NCBI GenBank assembly: GCA_949289855.1 | Contig: CASEPS010000010.1 | Span: 1-45,916 of the forward strand | DNA length: 45,916 bases | Direction of reading: 5' to 3' | Source of the DNA: an uncultured Erysipelotrichaceae bacterium | Lineage (GTDB): Bacteria; Bacillota_I; Bacilli_A; Erysipelotrichales; Erysipelotrichaceae | Shown here: one piece after another, positions 25,161-34,455 of the stretch | How the letters are laid out: each line of letters begins with the position of its first letter | Numbering within the stretch: the stretch's first letter is position 1 | Program-made: the position numbers and the translations under genes | The notes under the pieces: generated by a model | Seen by the model: only the letters and a program-made list of their open reading frames with translations | Told to the model about the DNA's origin: nothing | Database searches by the model: none

Positions 25161-26066
25161 ATGAAATCACGTAGAAAGTTTTCCGATAAGGCGTGGCGTA
25201 CGATTATCGTAGCTACCGGTATGCTGATTATCGTGCTGACCATTGCCATGGGTGCCTTCCTTGTCTACAGAGGTTCTGGTACCTTTACTATTTATGGTCA
25301 TTCCATCACAGAATTCCTGTTCTCTTCTGAATGGGCACCGAACGACAGTGCAACAGAAGGTGGTGGTTCTGTTGGTGCAGCAGTATATATTGTTGGTTCA
25401 TTGCTGACTTGTGGTCTTGGCCTTCTGATTGCCGTACCATTTGCCGTAGGTGCAGCTATCTTCATGGTTGAAATTGCACCGGAACTTGGTGAAAAGATTC
25501 TTCGTCCGGCAACAGAAATTTATGTCGGTATTCCATCTGTTGTCTATGGCTGGATTGGTCTGACTGTTCTTGTTCCATGGATCCGCGATACATTCAATGC
25601 CAAGATGGGCGGTTTCTCCGTCATTGCAGCAGCGATTGTACTTGCAGTAATGATCTTCCCGACCATCGCAACGGTTTCCGCCGATGCGCTCAAGGGTGTA
25701 CCGGATGCCTATCGTCAGGGTGCGTTTGGACTTGGTTCTACAAGATGGCAGGTTATCCGCAAGGTTGTCCTTCCTGCCGCAAAGCCTGGTATCTTTGTCG
25801 GTATCATCATGGGTCTGGCAAGAGCATTTGGTGAAGCACTTGCGGTTGCCATGGTTATCGGTAAGACACGTGCCTTCCCGACATCTCTGCTTTCCCCGAC
25901 AAACAACCTGACAGCAGCGATTGCTTCTGATATGGGTAATACAGCAAGTGGTGGTGAACATAACCTCGCCCTCTGGACGATGGCGTTGCTCCTGTTTATC
26001 ATCTCACTCATCTGCATTTTCCTGATTCATTCGATTTCTGGTAAAGGAGAGGCGAAAAAAGCATGA
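25161..26066 (+). CDS. pstC: phosphate ABC transporter permease PstC
   Basis: A 301-residue permease with about six membrane helices. The EAA loop that docks to the ATPase is in the second half (DALKGVPDAYRQGAFGLGSTRWQVIRKVVLPAA, residues about 175-207). An early conserved stretch, FLFSSEWAPN, marks the PstC subfamily. It forms the membrane channel with PstA. The start codon is preceded by AAAAGGAT. It overlaps pstA by ATGA. Confidence 0.96.
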   Translation: MKSRRKFSDKAWRTIIVATGMLIIVLTIAMGAFLVYRGSGTFTIYGHSITEFLFSSEWAPNDSATEGGGSVGAAVYIVGSLLTCGLGLLIAVPFAVGAAIFMVEIAPELGEKILRPATEIYVGIPSVVYGWIGLTVLVPWIRDTFNAKMGGFSVIAAAIVLAVMIFPTIATVSADALKGVPDAYRQGAFGLGSTRWQVIRKVVLPAAKPGIFVGIIMGLARAFGEALAVAMVIGKTRAFPTSLLSPTNNLTAAIASDMGNTASGGEHNLALWTMALLLFIISLICIFLIHSISGKGEAKKA

Positions 26067-26956
26067 AAGATAACAAAGAAAAAGTAATTGCCAGAGCGAT
26101 GTTCTTCGAACGCATCATGACATTTGTGTTCTGGGCAGTTGGTGCATTTGTGCTCGGCTTCCTCATTGTTCTGACAGGTTATATCATCATCAAGGGTATT
26201 ACTTCTTATTATCCTGGCATTCTCACAACGACCAGTGAAGGTATTCTCAACCAGTTGTGGAATACGGTTTATCTCGTATTGCTCTCTCTGGTTATCTCCG
26301 TACCGCTTGGTATTGGTGCAGGTATTTACATTGCGGAATATGCAAAGCCGGGAAAGCTTTTGAACTTCCTTAGCATCTGTATTGAAGCACTTTCTTCCAT
26401 TCCATCCATTGTTATTGGTTTGTTTGCTTACCTCGTATTCATTCTCTATACAGGAAGCTCATGGAATCTGTTCGCTGGTGCACTTGCCGTTTCAATTCTT
26501 TCTCTGCCTTTGATCACAACAACGACAAGAGACGCATTTGAAGCTCTTCCATCTGGTTATAAGGAAGGTGCGTTCGCACTTGGCGCAAATCACTGGGAAG
26601 TGATCCGCACAGTTCTGCTTCCTGCCGCTTTCTCAAGAATTCTCACCGGTATCATCATGGCTGCCGGAAGAGGCTTTGGTGAAGCAGCTGCACTGCTCTA
26701 TACAGCAGGTCAGAGTACTGCCATCAACTGGAACAACTGGAACCCAGGTTCTGTTACTTGTCCGCTCAACCCATTCAGACCTGGTGAAACACTTTCCCTG
26801 CATATCTGGGTTATGAGAACAGAAGGTTCCCTGAATCCACATTCCAATCAGATCGCAAGCTTTGCCAGCATGGTGCTTGTTCTGATTTCCCTGTCTGTTT
26901 CAATCGGTTTGAGAAGTTATTCCAGTCACCTGGAAAGAAAGAGGACCGGAAAATGA
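26063..26956 (+). CDS. pstA: phosphate ABC transporter permease PstA
   Basis: A 297-residue permease, about six helices. The EAA loop reads [33 protein letters not shown], very like that of PstC. The segment [16 protein letters not shown] in the last periplasmic loop is typical of PstA. Its ATG overlaps the pstC stop and its own stop overlaps the pstB start, so the three channel genes are coupled. Confidence 0.96.
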   Translation: MKDNKEKVIARAMFFERIMTFVFWAVGAFVLGFLIVLTGYIIIKGITSYYPGILTTTSEGILNQLWNTVYLVLLSLVISVPLGIGAGIYIAEYAKPGKLLNFLSICIEALSSIPSIVIGLFAYLVFILYTGSSWNLFAGALAVSILSLPLITTTTRDAFEALPSGYKEGAFALGANHWEVIRTVLLPAAFSRILTGIIMAAGRGFGEAAALLYTAGQSTAINWNNWNPGSVTCPLNPFRPGETLSLHIWVMRTEGSLNPHSNQIASFASMVLVLISLSVSIGLRSYSSHLERKRTGK

Positions 26957-27708
26957 GTGAAAAGATTATTGAAGCAAAAGATTTTGATTTCTGGTATGGT
27001 GACTTCAAAGCGCTGTCCAAAATTACCCTGGATGTAGAAAAGAATGAAATCCTTGCCCTGATCGGTCCTTCCGGTTGTGGTAAGAGTACATTCCTCAAGT
27101 CCATCAACCGCATGAATGATTTCGTCAAAGGTACAAGAACCGGTGGAGAAATTAAGTTTGATGGTACGGATATTTACAAGAATATGAATACGATCATGCT
27201 GAGAAAGAGAATTGGCATGGTCTTCCAGCAGCCTAACCCATTCCCACAGAGCATCTATGATAATGTTGCGTATGGTCCACGTATCAATGGTATCCGCGAC
27301 AAGAAGACACTGGATGAAATTGTGGAGAAGGCACTCAGAGGTGTAGGTATATGGGATGAAGTCAAGGATCGTCTCAAGGATAATGCGATTGGTCTTTCCG
27401 GTGGTCAGCAGCAGCGTGTATGCATTGCCCGCACCATTGCGACAGAACCGGATATCATCCTGATGGATGAACCGACATCTGCACTTGATCCGATTGCGTC
27501 CAGTACGATTGAAGATCTGATCATTGATCTCAAGCAGAATTATACTATTGTCATTGTCACCCATAACATGCAGCAGGCTATGCGTGTGGCAGACAGAACG
27601 GCATTCTTCTACCTTGGAGAACTCATTGAAGTAGGGGATACAGAACAGATTTTCTCTATGCCACGTGAGCAGAAGACACAGGAATACATCGGTGGTGTAT
27701 TCAGCTGA
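26953..27708 (+). CDS. pstB: phosphate ABC transporter ATPase PstB (copy 1)
   Basis: A 251-residue ABC ATPase. Walker A is GPSGCGKST at 38-46, then the signature LSGGQQQR, Walker [14 protein letters not shown] and the switch His in IVTHNM. The motif [20 protein letters not shown] identifies PstB. It energises PstCA on the cytoplasmic face. No phoU follows; the operon ends at a terminator. A second PstB (43135-43884) sits with phoU and the two-component system. Confidence 0.96.
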   Translation: MSEKIIEAKDFDFWYGDFKALSKITLDVEKNEILALIGPSGCGKSTFLKSINRMNDFVKGTRTGGEIKFDGTDIYKNMNTIMLRKRIGMVFQQPNPFPQSIYDNVAYGPRINGIRDKKTLDEIVEKALRGVGIWDEVKDRLKDNAIGLSGGQQQRVCIARTIATEPDIILMDEPTSALDPIASSTIEDLIIDLKQNYTIVIVTHNMQQAMRVADRTAFFYLGELIEVGDTEQIFSMPREQKTQEYIGGVFS

Positions 27709-27715
27709 TTGATGA

Positions 27716-27747
27716 GAAGGTACACACAGTGTGTATCTTCTTTTTTT
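27716..27747 (+). terminator. rho-independent terminator of pstSCAB
   Basis: A long stem beginning GAAGGTACACA (27716-27726), closed by TGTGTATCTTC (27730-27740), is followed by seven T. Confidence 0.9.
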
Positions 27748-27751
27748 AGTC

Positions 27752-27778
27752 TGAAAAAGTGGTACCGCAGTACCACTT
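27752..27778 (-). terminator. rho-independent terminator of the SPFH/RHH pair
   Basis: AAGTGGTAC (27757-27765) and GTACCACTT (27770-27778). On the minus strand the hairpin is followed by TTTTTC. Confidence 0.85.
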
Positions 27779-27973
27779 CTATTCGATGTCGATGTCTAAT
27801 GGCTGATCGAGATGTTCAGAAACATATTTGCCATTCTTTTCCCGTTGTCTTACACATTCTGTAAGAAGATACTCAATTTGTCCATTCACGGAACGGAAAT
27901 CATCTTCTGCCCATGCCGCAATTTCATTGTAGAGCTTTTCACTGAGTCTCAGCGGAATCTGTTTCTTGTTCAC
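27779..27973 (-). CDS. Arc-type ribbon-helix-helix protein
   Basis: A 64-residue protein beginning with GTG immediately after the SPFH stop. The pattern IPLRLSEKLYNEIAAWAEDDFRSVNGQIEYLLTECV is the beta strand plus two helices of Arc/MetJ DNA-binding proteins. It is the second gene of an SPFH-RHH pair often seen in Bacillota. It is too close to SPFH for an independent start, so translation is probably coupled. No toxin gene follows, so an antitoxin role is not supported. Confidence 0.82.
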   Translation of the reverse strand: MNKKQIPLRLSEKLYNEIAAWAEDDFRSVNGQIEYLLTECVRQREKNGKYVSEHLDQPLDIDIE

Positions 27974-28969
27974 TTAGTAGAGACTTCCTGAATTGACAAC
28001 AGGCTGGGCATCGTGATTACCACACAATACGACTAGCAGATTGGAAACCATGGCAGCTTTACGTTCTTCATCCAGTTCGATTGTTCCGTTTTCCTTTAAT
28101 CTCTCGAGTGCCATCTCCACCATACCGACTGCACCATCCACAATCATCTTGCGGGCATCAATCACCGCGGCGGCCTGCTGTCTTTGCAACATGGCGGCGG
28201 CAATTTCCGGGGCATAGGCAAGATAGGTAATTCTTGCCTCAAGGATTTCAAGACCAGCAATTTCTACCTTTTTCTGGATCATCTGTCTGATGCGCTCTGC
28301 AACAACAGTTGTAGAACCACGAAGACTTCCATCATCTGCCATACCATCGCCGGTTGTGTCGATGTTCTCTGCGACGTCATAGGGGTAGATCTTGACGATT
28401 TCACGTACGGCAGAGTCACACTGCAGGGAAAGATATTCCTTATAGTTATCAACATTGAAGACAGCCGCTGCAGTATCGGTAACCTTCCAGATAACCGCAA
28501 CACCAATTTCAATGGGATTTCCCAGCACGTCATTGACTTTCTGTACCGCATTGGACAATGTCATCTGCTTCAGGGAAATCTTTTTGCCTGCAATTTCTTC
28601 GGTGTTGATATTGATATTTGAGATGGCTGCACCGGCTTTGTCTACATCACCACTCTGACCGAGTTTTGTCTTTGCGGCAGGGTTGACTGCAGTACAGAAT
28701 GGATTGACAAAATAGAATCCCGGTTCCCGGATAGTACCGATGTAATCACCAAACAGGGTCAATACGACTGCTTCCTGGGGTTTGATTACCTTCAGGCCGC
28801 ATAATGGAATCCATAAGAGGCAGAATGCAACGATACTGATGATAATTGGCAGGAATGCATCATTCGCTGCGGAAATGATGAATACAGCAATGTCAAGGAC
28901 ATAGAGGGCAAGGATGGCAAGCAATACCACCATGCCGTTTTTCTTTGTTGAATAGATTTTCTCTTTCAT
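27974..28969 (-). CDS. SPFH (stomatin/prohibitin-like) membrane protein
   Basis: A 331-residue protein. Two hydrophobic segments lie at about 12-33 and 38-58, followed by the SPFH domain from residue 60 (GLKVIKPQEAVVLTLFGDYIGTIREPGFYFVNPF), then an Ala/Gln-rich helical part (AAAMLQRQQAAAVIDARK) typical of scaffold assembly. Such proteins form membrane microdomain scaffolds. The start follows AAGGAGTAACTCAT. A TATAAT at 29017..29012 is the likely -10. Its RHH partner is coupled directly downstream. Confidence 0.9.
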   Translation of the reverse strand: MKEKIYSTKKNGMVVLLAILALYVLDIAVFIISAANDAFLPIIISIVAFCLLWIPLCGLKVIKPQEAVVLTLFGDYIGTIREPGFYFVNPFCTAVNPAAKTKLGQSGDVDKAGAAISNININTEEIAGKKISLKQMTLSNAVQKVNDVLGNPIEIGVAVIWKVTDTAAAVFNVDNYKEYLSLQCDSAVREIVKIYPYDVAENIDTTGDGMADDGSLRGSTTVVAERIRQMIQKKVEIAGLEILEARITYLAYAPEIAAAMLQRQQAAAVIDARKMIVDGAVGMVEMALERLKENGTIELDEERKAAMVSNLLVVLCGNHDAQPVVNSGSLY

Positions 28970-29068
28970 ATGAGTTACTCCTTTTTGATATTAAAATGAT
29001 ATCACATTCATATTATACACGCAATGTGGTGTAAGTGGTATGAAAAATGTTTCTGAGAAATGAGAATG

Positions 29069-29097
29069 TTTACATAGGTGTGAAACAAGGGTATAAT
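29069..29097 (+). promoter_or_regulatory. promoter of the pyrophosphatase gene
   Basis: TTTACA at 29069-29074, 17-bp spacer, TATAAT at 29092-29097; GGGA-type ribosome binding site before ATG 29122. Confidence 0.75.
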
Positions 29098-29121
29098 AGT
29101 CTGGTAAAGGGAGTTTCATTC

Positions 29122-29514
29122 ATGACTGAAATTGAAAATAACGCATTTTTCTGGATGAAGATAGAAACACTTTTTCTTTCCGGAAAACTGAATCTCACAA
29201 AGAAAAAAGGAGAAGTCCATCCTGTTTTCAAAAATCTGATTTATCCGACAGATTATGGACATCTTGGAGATACAAAAAGTGTCTCTGATGAAGGGGTAAC
29301 CGTCTATGCTGGAAGTGGTGATCGCAACCAGATTACAGGACTTGCTATTGCGGCGGATATTCTGACAAAAGAACTGGATGTCAAGATGCTGATTGGATGC
29401 ACAGATGAAGAAACAGACCAGATATTACACTTCTTAAACCAGACTGATTATCAGAAAACAGTATTGATCAGAAGGGGTAATGAAGTACCTTCCTGGGCTT
29501 ATACGGACAATTGA
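29122..29514 (+). CDS. inorganic pyrophosphatase-like small protein
   Basis: A 130-residue protein resembling the short proteins labelled inorganic pyrophosphatase in clostridia. Shared features are KKGEVHPVFKNLIYPTDYGHLGDTKS near residue 30, close in form to the family I pyrophosphatase pattern, and KMLIGCTDEETDQI near 100. The many acidic metal ligands of full-length PPases are mostly lacking, so catalysis is not assured. The start is taken at ATG 29122, in good spacing to AAAGGGA; an upstream in-frame ATG is less likely. Confidence 0.7.
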   Translation: MTEIENNAFFWMKIETLFLSGKLNLTKKKGEVHPVFKNLIYPTDYGHLGDTKSVSDEGVTVYAGSGDRNQITGLAIAADILTKELDVKMLIGCTDEETDQILHFLNQTDYQKTVLIRRGNEVPSWAYTDN

Positions 29515-29534
29515 GGCAATATGCCTCTTTTTTT
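29513..29534 (+). terminator. rho-independent terminator
   Basis: GAGGCA (29513-29518) and TGCCTC (29522-29527) around ATA, followed by seven T. Confidence 0.9.
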
Positions 29535-29586
29535 GTTGTTTTGTTGTTCATAATCTGAAATAATGAAGGCAGGAAGGTAATGTATT

Positions 29587-30306
29587 ATGAAATTGATCAT
29601 TGAAGACACAGAAGAAAAGATGAGCGAAAGCTGCATGATGATTCTGCTTGGGGCAATGATGCAGGACAAGAGAGTGAATATTTCTCTCACATCCGGTCGT
29701 TCTCCACGCACAATGTACAAGATGATGATTCCGTATGTGAAGCATCAGGAAAAGTTCAAGGACATCCAGTACTACCTGTTTGATGATGCCCCATGTACGG
29801 GTGAAAAACATGGTCCAAACTGGAAGGAAATGCATGAAATTTTCTTTGATGATGCGGACATTCCGGATGAGCAGATCCACTGCATCGATGCGGAAAACTG
29901 GAGCACATATGACCGTGAAATTGCGGAAGCTGGTGGTATTGATGTCATGGTCATCGGCCTTGGCTGGGATGGTCATTTCTGCAGTAACTGCCCACGCTGC
30001 ACACCACTTGACAGCTACAGCTATGCCATGGAACGCGCAAAGAAAAGAGCAGTCAATCCAACCTATCCGGAGCGTCCGGAAGCACCAATCATCTATACCA
30101 TGGGTCCAAAGAGCCTGATGCGTGTAAAGCACCTGGTCATGATTGTTAACGGTAAGGAAAAGGCTGAAATTCTCAAGAAGGTTCTCGATTCTCCAATTTC
30201 CGATGAACTGCCTTCTACTGTTCTCAAGCTCCATCCAAATTTCACCATCATTGCGGATAAGGATGCGGCTTCACTCCTCAATCCTGAGGATTACAAAGAC
30301 TGGTGA
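29587..30306 (+). CDS. glucosamine-6-phosphate isomerase/6-phosphogluconolactonase-like protein
   Basis: A 239-residue protein of the NagB/SugP-isomerase superfamily. The phosphate loop is NISLTSGRSPRTMY (residues 31-44). The DGH motif at 128-130 (GLGWDGHFCSNCP) matches the catalytic DGH of NagB. The general-acid Glu five residues on is replaced by Cys (C135), and the NagB lid sequence is absent. It is therefore probably not a standard deaminase. It is a single gene with terminators on both sides. The ligand is likely a sugar phosphate. Confidence 0.8.
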   Translation: MKLIIEDTEEKMSESCMMILLGAMMQDKRVNISLTSGRSPRTMYKMMIPYVKHQEKFKDIQYYLFDDAPCTGEKHGPNWKEMHEIFFDDADIPDEQIHCIDAENWSTYDREIAEAGGIDVMVIGLGWDGHFCSNCPRCTPLDSYSYAMERAKKRAVNPTYPERPEAPIIYTMGPKSLMRVKHLVMIVNGKEKAEILKKVLDSPISDELPSTVLKLHPNFTIIADKDAASLLNPEDYKDW

Positions 30307-30313
30307 GAAAAAC

Positions 30314-30337
30314 AAAAGAAGTCCTCGGACTTCTTTT
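30314..30337. terminator. bidirectional terminator
   Basis: AAAAGAAGTCC (30314-30324) and GGACTTCTTTT (30327-30337), with T runs on both strands, between convergent genes. Confidence 0.88.
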
Positions 30338-30830
30338 ATTTTGTGATCTCTTGTACAACTTCCTGAATGGATTTGCCTGTGGTATCAATTTTAATGGTGT
30401 TTAGTTTCTGGTATAACGGTAACCTTGCCAGACTTCTTTCCAGGACATCCACTGTACGTATGCCACGTTCTACATCTTTTGAAATCCTGTTGCGTAGTGC
30501 TGTCTCATCCACCAGCAGGGAAATGCATCTGATTCTCACATTTTCTGTATGCAGGTTGTTGAGAATTGTATCGATGATATTCTGTTCATGCATGACCCAG
30601 CAGAAGATGATGTTTTCATATGCAGAACAGGCAAGAAAATTGTTGAGAACATGACATATATTGTCGATGACCATCGCTTTTGTTTCTTCAGTAACCTGAA
30701 AAGGATGGGCATCCCAGCACCAGTCTCCATCCAGAAATACGCTGTTGGGAAGATCTTTCTGCAATTGCTTTGAAACAGCTGTTTTGCCAACACCCATTGT
30801 TCCACCGATGAGATAGAGCATTTTCTTCAT
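30336..30830 (-). CDS. small P-loop kinase (AAA_33/nucleotide kinase-like)
   Basis: A 164-residue P-loop protein. Walker A is GGTMGVGKTA (residues 9-18), followed by FLDGDWCWD, a substrate-site pattern also seen in gluconate and shikimate-type kinases, and an R-rich lid (RNRISKDVERGIR near 110). Its start overlaps the stop of the upstream phospholipase-like gene (ATGA), so the two are translated together. The phosphoryl acceptor is unknown; a small metabolite or nucleotide is likely. Confidence 0.82.
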   Translation of the reverse strand: MKKMLYLIGGTMGVGKTAVSKQLQKDLPNSVFLDGDWCWDAHPFQVTEETKAMVIDNICHVLNNFLACSAYENIIFCWVMHEQNIIDTILNNLHTENVRIRCISLLVDETALRNRISKDVERGIRTVDVLERSLARLPLYQKLNTIKIDTTGKSIQEVVQEITK

Positions 30831-31690
30831 ATGACAGGTTCTCCACAGAATGTACGGGTAAAGTCTGTTGCATCATGTTTTGTGATGATCTTTACCGCAA
30901 AATGCAATGCCTTTTCATACAGGTCATCAAAAGAATCTGTATAGACAATACTGCCATCAAAGACCGGTGACCAGGGAAGGTGATTGGCATTCAGGGCTGT
31001 TTCCTGTTTGTTTGCACTTAACATCATACCGCTGACAAGTTTTGGGGCATGGAGTGTATTCTCAATAAAGTTCACGGTCGCAAATTTGAACTTTGAAGGT
31101 TTGAGAAGGCGGGTCATGAGGGAGACATCTTTAATACCCCGCATCAGCTTTGTGCGGGTGATGGAAATAGAAAATACTTTCTTTAACATACCTTCATAGA
31201 GAATGGCGAGTTTCTTTACATCGTTGTCAGAAAGGTGGAGGCTTTCGTAAACATTGTATTCCTTCCAGGAACGTCCTTTTTCTTTCAGAACATGGACATC
31301 ATATTCGCCTTCAATGCGGAAATGGATTTCTGTTTCATTTCTGCCGGTTTCTTTTGCTTCTTTAGAAGAAAAGCTATAGACGAGGGGATGGACGTTGGCA
31401 TCGAGTGCATAGTGGCATAAATAGCCATAGAAGTAGGAACGCAATGCATCATCGATCACTGCATGTTCATCAAAGTACTGGATGACTTCATATATCTTTT
31501 CATCATGCATCTTTCCACCAATCCATTGCATGGAAGAAGGCAATACGGAAAACCCGGAAAAGAACAACAGGTCAGGTCCCTGGGAGCCGATGAGGAACAT
31601 CGGCAGGTTCGTTACTTCTTTTTGCAGAGGGGATGGAAGCTGCAGATAAACATCTTTGGCAAATTCAACATGTGTAGTAGCTGCTGGCAT
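30827..31690 (-). CDS. zinc-dependent phospholipase C-like protein (paralogue 2)
   Basis: A 287-residue paralogue of the protein at 10646-11512. The N-terminus MPAATTHVEFAKDVY and ligand residues H7, D40, H62, H93, D97 and H101 are at identical positions (GYLCHYALDANVH). Like its paralogue it lacks a signal peptide. The start follows GGAGTAATT. Unlike paralogue 1 it is coupled to a small kinase downstream. Substrate unknown. Confidence 0.8.
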   Translation of the reverse strand: MPAATTHVEFAKDVYLQLPSPLQKEVTNLPMFLIGSQGPDLLFFSGFSVLPSSMQWIGGKMHDEKIYEVIQYFDEHAVIDDALRSYFYGYLCHYALDANVHPLVYSFSSKEAKETGRNETEIHFRIEGEYDVHVLKEKGRSWKEYNVYESLHLSDNDVKKLAILYEGMLKKVFSISITRTKLMRGIKDVSLMTRLLKPSKFKFATVNFIENTLHAPKLVSGMMLSANKQETALNANHLPWSPVFDGSIVYTDSFDDLYEKALHFAVKIITKHDATDFTRTFCGEPVI

Positions 31691-31706
31691 AATTACTCCT
31701 TATTTG

Positions 31707-31730
31707 AAAAGCGGAAACAGATGTTTCCGC
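31707..31730 (-). terminator. rho-independent terminator of the aminotransferase operon
   Basis: GCGGAAACA (31711-31719) and TGTTTCCGC (31722-31730). Minus-strand reading is followed by TTTTC. Confidence 0.8.
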
Positions 31731-31737
31731 ATATTGT

Positions 31738-32973
31738 TCATCCGAGGGTGGTGTCCATGATGGACTTCATCTTTGCGGCAAGTCCTTTGACTTTCTTTAC
31801 AGGCAGTGAACATACACCAACGCGAATGCCCTTGTTTACCTTGACAGTATAAATGTGGTTTGCCATGAAGGCATCATGAAGCTTGTCGCGGTCTTTGTTA
31901 TCCTCTATGCGCAATGTCACAAAGAAACCTTCTTTATATGGATAGGTATCAAGTTCTGCTTCTGCTGCTTCTTTAAGGAACAGATCACTTCTTTCCTTCA
32001 TCAGAGCGATGTATTTCTCCTTTTCTGCCAGGAAAATATCTCTTCCTTCTGTGACAGCCCAGACAAAGTTTGCCATGGCCGCATTAGGAATGTTGGACCA
32101 TGTAGCGCGGGCCTTCTTTTCCATGATGATTTCTACGTCTCTTACATCCTTTGCATTCTTTGCCAGGATGATGGCAGCACCGCAGCGAAGACCATAGCTT
32201 GTCAGTGTCTTGGAACAGGAGAAGCATACTTCAACCATGACGTTGTCACTCAGTTCTTTAAACAGCTTCATATAGGCGCGGGCATCTTCCATGGAACGGT
32301 TGGCATAGTCGATATAAGCAATATCATTGATGAGAACAATGTTGCAATCTTTCGCTTCTGCATTGAGCAGGCTGATCATTTCTTTCCATTCTTCTTTGGA
32401 TAGGGAATAGCCAGTCGGGTTATGGCATGGGTCATTGAGGACAATGACAACGCGGTCCTGTTTCTGTTTGACTTCTTCAATCTTCTCTTTGAGGGAAGTG
32501 AAGTTGAAGTGGTCACCATCGAAATTCTTGTAGGTAACATAGTCAATGCCATTTTCATGGCACATGAGTGTATAGGAACCCCAGGCAATTTCTGGAAGAA
32601 TGGCCGTTTCTCCCGCATCGAGGAATGTGGTAAAACCCATGGAGACTGCACCACTGCCACCCGGTGTGGCAATGACAGAGTGTGGCAGATCGAGGTTCTG
32701 CGTTACCCATGTATATACATTTTCCCGATAGTCCGGATTACCGGTAAAGCTCGACGCATAGGCTGCCTTGACGCGGTGGTCGATGGCGTCATAATGATCA
32801 AAGACAGTGTCGAAAGCAACAAGCTGTCCTTCTTCGTTGTACAAAGAACCGATGGTTGCGTCAGTGACGACATCTGCTCCATTTTCTGCAATGTCCTTTT
32901 TGGCAAGGGAGACAATCGCAAATACGGTATCGACGATTGGTGTAAGATCTGCACTTTTCTTTGTGAATGACAT
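31738..32973 (-). CDS. aminotransferase class I/II (aromatic or aspartate type)
   Basis: A 411-residue PLP enzyme. The PLP Lys is K255 in SCSKTLTSYGLRCG, the cofactor-stacking and Asn/Asp positions are in LNDPCHNPTG and LINDIAYIDY, and the C-terminal Arg lies in IRVGVCSLP. The fold-type I pattern GGSGAVSMGF near residue 105 binds the cofactor phosphate. Amino donor and acceptor are not resolved; aromatic or aspartate aminotransferases are closest. The start follows GAGGAGGATTAGAAT. It follows yggS by 3 nt, forming a PLP-related operon. Confidence 0.9.
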   Translation of the reverse strand: MSFTKKSADLTPIVDTVFAIVSLAKKDIAENGADVVTDATIGSLYNEEGQLVAFDTVFDHYDAIDHRVKAAYASSFTGNPDYRENVYTWVTQNLDLPHSVIATPGGSGAVSMGFTTFLDAGETAILPEIAWGSYTLMCHENGIDYVTYKNFDGDHFNFTSLKEKIEEVKQKQDRVVIVLNDPCHNPTGYSLSKEEWKEMISLLNAEAKDCNIVLINDIAYIDYANRSMEDARAYMKLFKELSDNVMVEVCFSCSKTLTSYGLRCGAAIILAKNAKDVRDVEIIMEKKARATWSNIPNAAMANFVWAVTEGRDIFLAEKEKYIALMKERSDLFLKEAAEAELDTYPYKEGFFVTLRIEDNKDRDKLHDAFMANHIYTVKVNKGIRVGVCSLPVKKVKGLAAKMKSIMDTTLG

Positions 32974-32976
32974 ATT

Positions 32977-33627
<651 letters not shown>

Positions 33628-33644
33628 GCAAGAATTATATCACC

Positions 33645-33666
33645 AAAAAAAGGTCCATTGACCTTT
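33645..33666 (-). terminator. rho-independent terminator of folT
   Basis: AAAGGTC (33649-33655) and GACCTTT (33660-33666). Minus-strand reading ends in a run of T. Confidence 0.85.
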
Positions 33667-34249
33667 ACTTGAAAGGAATGGGCCTTTGTTGTGCCGGGGT
33701 AATGTACTTTTTCTTTGAAAAGAAGGGGAGAAGGACATTGATAACAATGATGATCAGGATGATCTGTATCGGGAAGAGAATGGTGTTCTTATAGAAGCTG
33801 ACGGCCGCATATGCCCAATAACCTTTGGCGCCAACCATGAGATATGTCCAATAGGAACCGATCAATACATTGACGACATAGGATGACAGAAACTTGGCAA
33901 AGAATATTTTGAGGATGGTGATACGCTGTCCATAGAGAAACAGGGCATAGCATAGTACCCCAAGCATGGCAGAAAGCGTATAGCCGAAGAAGAAGCCATA
34001 GCCACTTGGAAACAAGAGGAACTGCAGAATGTCTTCGGTGAAGGCAAATACCATGCCGGCTACCGGTCCAAATAACATACCGGAAAGGGCGACGAGGATG
34101 AAGCTGAAGGAAATGGTCAGGTTTGTGGCAACCTGGATGGAGAATTGTGCCACCACAATGCGCAGGGCAAGGAATATTGCCATGATGGCAAGCCACTTGA
34201 TGGACTTCAGCTTGAGCAGAGATGACTTCCAGTTTTCTTTTATATTCAT
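33665..34249 (-). CDS. folT: ECF transporter S component, folate-specific (FolT-like)
   Basis: A 194-residue membrane protein with about six hydrophobic helices from residue 24 to 180. The start of helix 1 (IKWLAIMAIFLALRIVVAQ) and the segment VALSGMLFGPVAGMVFAFTEDILQFLLFP are typical of energy-coupling-factor substrate-binding subunits. It should bind the vitamin and pair with a shared EcfAA'T module encoded elsewhere. Folate specificity is inferred from the THF riboswitch in its leader. The start at 34249 follows AGGAGG, which can be hidden by a hairpin. Confidence 0.88.
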   Translation of the reverse strand: MNIKENWKSSLLKLKSIKWLAIMAIFLALRIVVAQFSIQVATNLTISFSFILVALSGMLFGPVAGMVFAFTEDILQFLLFPSGYGFFFGYTLSAMLGVLCYALFLYGQRITILKIFFAKFLSSYVVNVLIGSYWTYLMVGAKGYWAYAAVSFYKNTILFPIQIILIIIVINVLLPFFSKKKYITPAQQRPIPFK

Positions 34250-34255
34250 AAAAAT

Positions 34256-34375
34256 ACCTCCTTTCACCAATCCGTGAAGGAGGTCAGTATCACGTCTTGG
34301 GAATCGCAGTCTACCGCAAGATTTCTCTTTTCGTCCATAGCCTCCCCAGACTATGGCACTTGACGCAGACTGTTA
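34256..34375 (-). promoter_or_regulatory. THF riboswitch with ribosome-binding-site hairpin
   Basis: Transcribed leftwards. The aptamer is recognised by GCGTCAAGTG (34366..34357 region) and the distal ACGAAAAGAGAAATC and GCGGTAGACTGCG parts, matching the THF-I pattern GCGUUAAGUG and CGAAGCGAGAG/GCGGUGAAUCAU. P1 is CAGTCT (34372..34367) with AGACTG (34312..34307). The expression platform is a hairpin joining ACCTCC to GGAGGT (34284..34279 with 34261..34256), which traps the AGGAGG of folT and is followed by ATTTTT. Translational, or possibly terminator-like, control by tetrahydrofolate is expected. Confidence 0.85.
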
Positions 34376-34380
34376 TATGC

Positions 34381-34409
34381 AAGATACCATAAGGGCACAC
34401 ATAGCACAA
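34381..34409 (-). promoter_or_regulatory. promoter of the folT riboswitch transcript
   Basis: TTGTGC (34409..34404), 17-bp spacer, TATCTT (34386..34381). It starts the transcript a few bases before the riboswitch. Confidence 0.5.
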
Positions 34410-34427
34410 GCATAATGTGCAGTATGG

Positions 34428-34433
34428 TACAAT
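34428..34433 (+). promoter_or_regulatory. -10 box of the trhP1 operon
   Basis: TACAAT followed by GAAGGAGAAC before ATG 34456. A GCACA/TGTGC inverted repeat (34404-34420) lies upstream and overlaps the divergent -35. Confidence 0.5.
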
Positions 34434-34455
34434 GTGATGCGATGAAGGAGAACAT

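Noticed and set aside
27779-27973. The ribbon-helix-helix gene as an antitoxin of a toxin-antitoxin pair.
   Set aside because: Its partner is an SPFH membrane protein and a terminator follows; no toxin-like gene is adjacent.
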